41,560 bases of DNA from Rhodospirillales bacterium. Its GTDB lineage: Bacteria > Pseudomonadota > Alphaproteobacteria > Rhodospirillales > Casp-alpha2. A program made the translations under genes and the position numbers. Position 1 is the stretch's first letter; every line of letters starts with the position of its first letter. Below the pieces are notes generated by a model. That model was not told where the DNA came from. It worked only from the letters and a program-made list of their open reading frames with translations, and made no database searches. Location of the stretch: the NCBI GenBank assembly GCA_021775105.1, contig JAJFIJ010000112.1:1-41560 (forward strand), in the 5' to 3' direction. Of the stretch, positions 40,609-41,560 are shown piece by piece.

Positions 40609-41560
40609 CTACTCTTTCCTTCCCATGGTCGCCAGATCGCCCGGTGAGCCATCGAAAACGACGCGTCCCGCTCTCAACGCAATAACCCGGTCCGCCAACT
40701 GGACGTAGTCCGGGCGGTGGGTAACCAGCAACGTGGTTTTCCGTCCCTTGAAGGATTCGATTTCCTTTTTCAGCATTTCATCTGATTCAATATCGAGACC
40801 GACGCTTGGTTCATCGAACAGCATGATATTTGATTTTGACAACAATGTTCGGGCAACGGCGATGCCTTTTTTGAAGCCGGTTGAAACCTGCTTCACCGTC
40901 TGTTCGGTGAGAGCCGTATCAAGACCGTGCGGCAATAGATAGACATCATCCAGAATACCCGCCCGGTAACATGCATCTTCGACTTCAGCACGCGTTGCCA
41001 CCGGATTGGCAACCTTCAGATTTTCGGCAATGGTGCCGGCGAACAGATCGGCTTTCTGCGGCAGGTAAGCCAACGCCTGGCGAAGATCAAGAAGATTGAT
41101 CTGGCGGGTATCGACGTCATCGATAAAGACCGATCCGGCCTGCGGTTTATAAAGATCGGCTATCAGTTTCAGAATGGTCGATTTTCCCGACCCGTTGGCA
41201 CCGATAATCGCTACCACTTCGCCGGGCTGAATATCAAAGGAGACACCGCCAAGTGCCGGTTCAGTTGCCGCCGAATAACGCAGCACGACGCGCGAGAAAC
41301 TGACTTTTCCTTCAAATTCCTGTTCGCGGGCGACGGTTTCGCCGGATGTCGGGATTTGGGTTTCCGACGGGATCATCATCAATTGATCGATACGGGTGAT
41401 GCCGTTATTCACTTCGTGCAAACGGGTGAACGTCAGAAACAGGGTTTGCAGCGGTGCCAATACCCGCCAGACAAGGGCCATACAGGCAATCAGGGCACCG
41501 GGGCTGAACTGTCCATCAATGGCAAACACGGCACCGACAGACAGTGTCGCGGCTCCGGCA
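40609..41560 (-). CDS. Type I secretion ABC transporter, C-terminal part (gene continues beyond the window)
   Basis: Fused membrane/ATPase exporter. The visible part starts inside the last transmembrane helices (AGAATLSVGAVFAIDGQFSPG; frame still open at position 41560) and includes the whole ATPase domain: Walker A IGANGSGKST, Q-loop YLPQKADLF, Walker B NIMLFDEPS, D-loop SVGLD and switch His in LVTHRPDYV. The signature normally reading LSGGQ is VSTGFKKG here. The GTG at 41529 is internal, not the start. Substrate unknown; no RTX-type protein is in the window. Coupled to the membrane-fusion gene. Confidence 0.9.
   Translation of the reverse strand, partial: AGAATLSVGAVFAIDGQFSPGALIACMALVWRVLAPLQTLFLTFTRLHEVNNGITRIDQLMMIPSETQIPTSGETVAREQEFEGKVSFSRVVLRYSAATEPALGGVSFDIQPGEVVAIIGANGSGKSTILKLIADLYKPQAGSVFIDDVDTRQINLLDLRQALAYLPQKADLFAGTIAENLKVANPVATRAEVEDACYRAGILDDVYLLPHGLDTALTEQTVKQVSTGFKKGIAVARTLLSKSNIMLFDEPSVGLDIESDEMLKKEIESFKGRKTTLLVTHRPDYVQLADRVIALRAGRVVFDGSPGDLATMGRKE

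Overview
The window is a gene-dense chromosomal stretch from an alphaproteobacterium, most likely a Rhodospirillales-type marine or aquatic lineage (Thalassospira/Magnetospirillum-like). This is inferred from gene content and order: argH-lptM-lysA-TIGR02302, an MJ0042 zinc-ribbon protein divergent from ftsE-ftsX-ydcF-plsC, a coenzyme-B12-dependent ribonucleotide reductase, DUF1127 proteins, and several hemerythrin-fused signalling proteins. No rRNA, tRNA, CRISPR array or insertion sequence was seen. The only mobile-type element is an intein.

Layout. (1) 1-5200: oxygen/redox signalling, with a NIT-HAMP-MCP-hemerythrin receptor (start lies off the window), a PilJ-type/PAS/PAS/histidine kinase/hemerythrin protein, and a convergent CheZ-like gene that is broken by an in-frame TAG and has lost its catalytic Gln. 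(2) 5247-6734: msrB, a small hypothetical gene, and a frameshifted remnant of an exported protein. (3) 6790-16808: an apparent catabolic island. An Lrp/AsnC regulator is divergent from an EhuABCD-like (ectoine-family) ABC importer, followed by a diaminopropionate ammonia-lyase-like enzyme, a cytoplasmic BisC-type molybdoenzyme, an M20 amidohydrolase and an M24 peptidase/creatinase-type hydrolase. The canonical ectoine-degradation partners are absent. AT-rich inverted repeats precede both the importer and the lyase. (4) 16853-21549: aminopeptidase P, a protein with two DUF1127 motifs and a hairpin-rich leader, a small lipoprotein, a bacterial voltage-gated sodium channel, an unannotated 25-residue membrane peptide, and a bacteriohemerythrin behind a perfect FNR/Anr box. 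(5) 21562-32682: tlpA-like gene, argH (interrupted by TGA), lptM, lysA, TIGR02302 protein, a zinc-ribbon protein with a long Glu-Pro tract, ftsE, ftsX, ydcF-like and plsC. (6) 32683-36843: nrdJ carrying a 375-residue LAGLIDADG intein exactly at the catalytic thiyl cysteine, preceded by a palindrome, a consensus DnaA box and a sigma70-like promoter, followed by a VOC protein. (7) 36867-41560, all minus strand: an orphan radical SAM/SPASM protein, a threonine aldolase, and a type I secretion membrane-fusion protein plus ABC ATPase (cut by the window end) whose ABC signature is degenerate.

Themes. Oxygen recurs: three hemerythrin domains, an FNR-boxed hemerythrin, a NIT sensor, MsrB and an oxygen-independent class II RNR. 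Three genes carry simple lesions (CheZ-like TAG, argH TGA, frameshifts at 6.2-6.7 kb). Either this lineage is losing genes or the consensus sequence has errors, and read-level data would decide. The strongest candidates for something new are the Ehu-linked catabolic island and its regulation, the 20-codon leader ORF coupled to ehuA, and the active-site intein of nrdJ.
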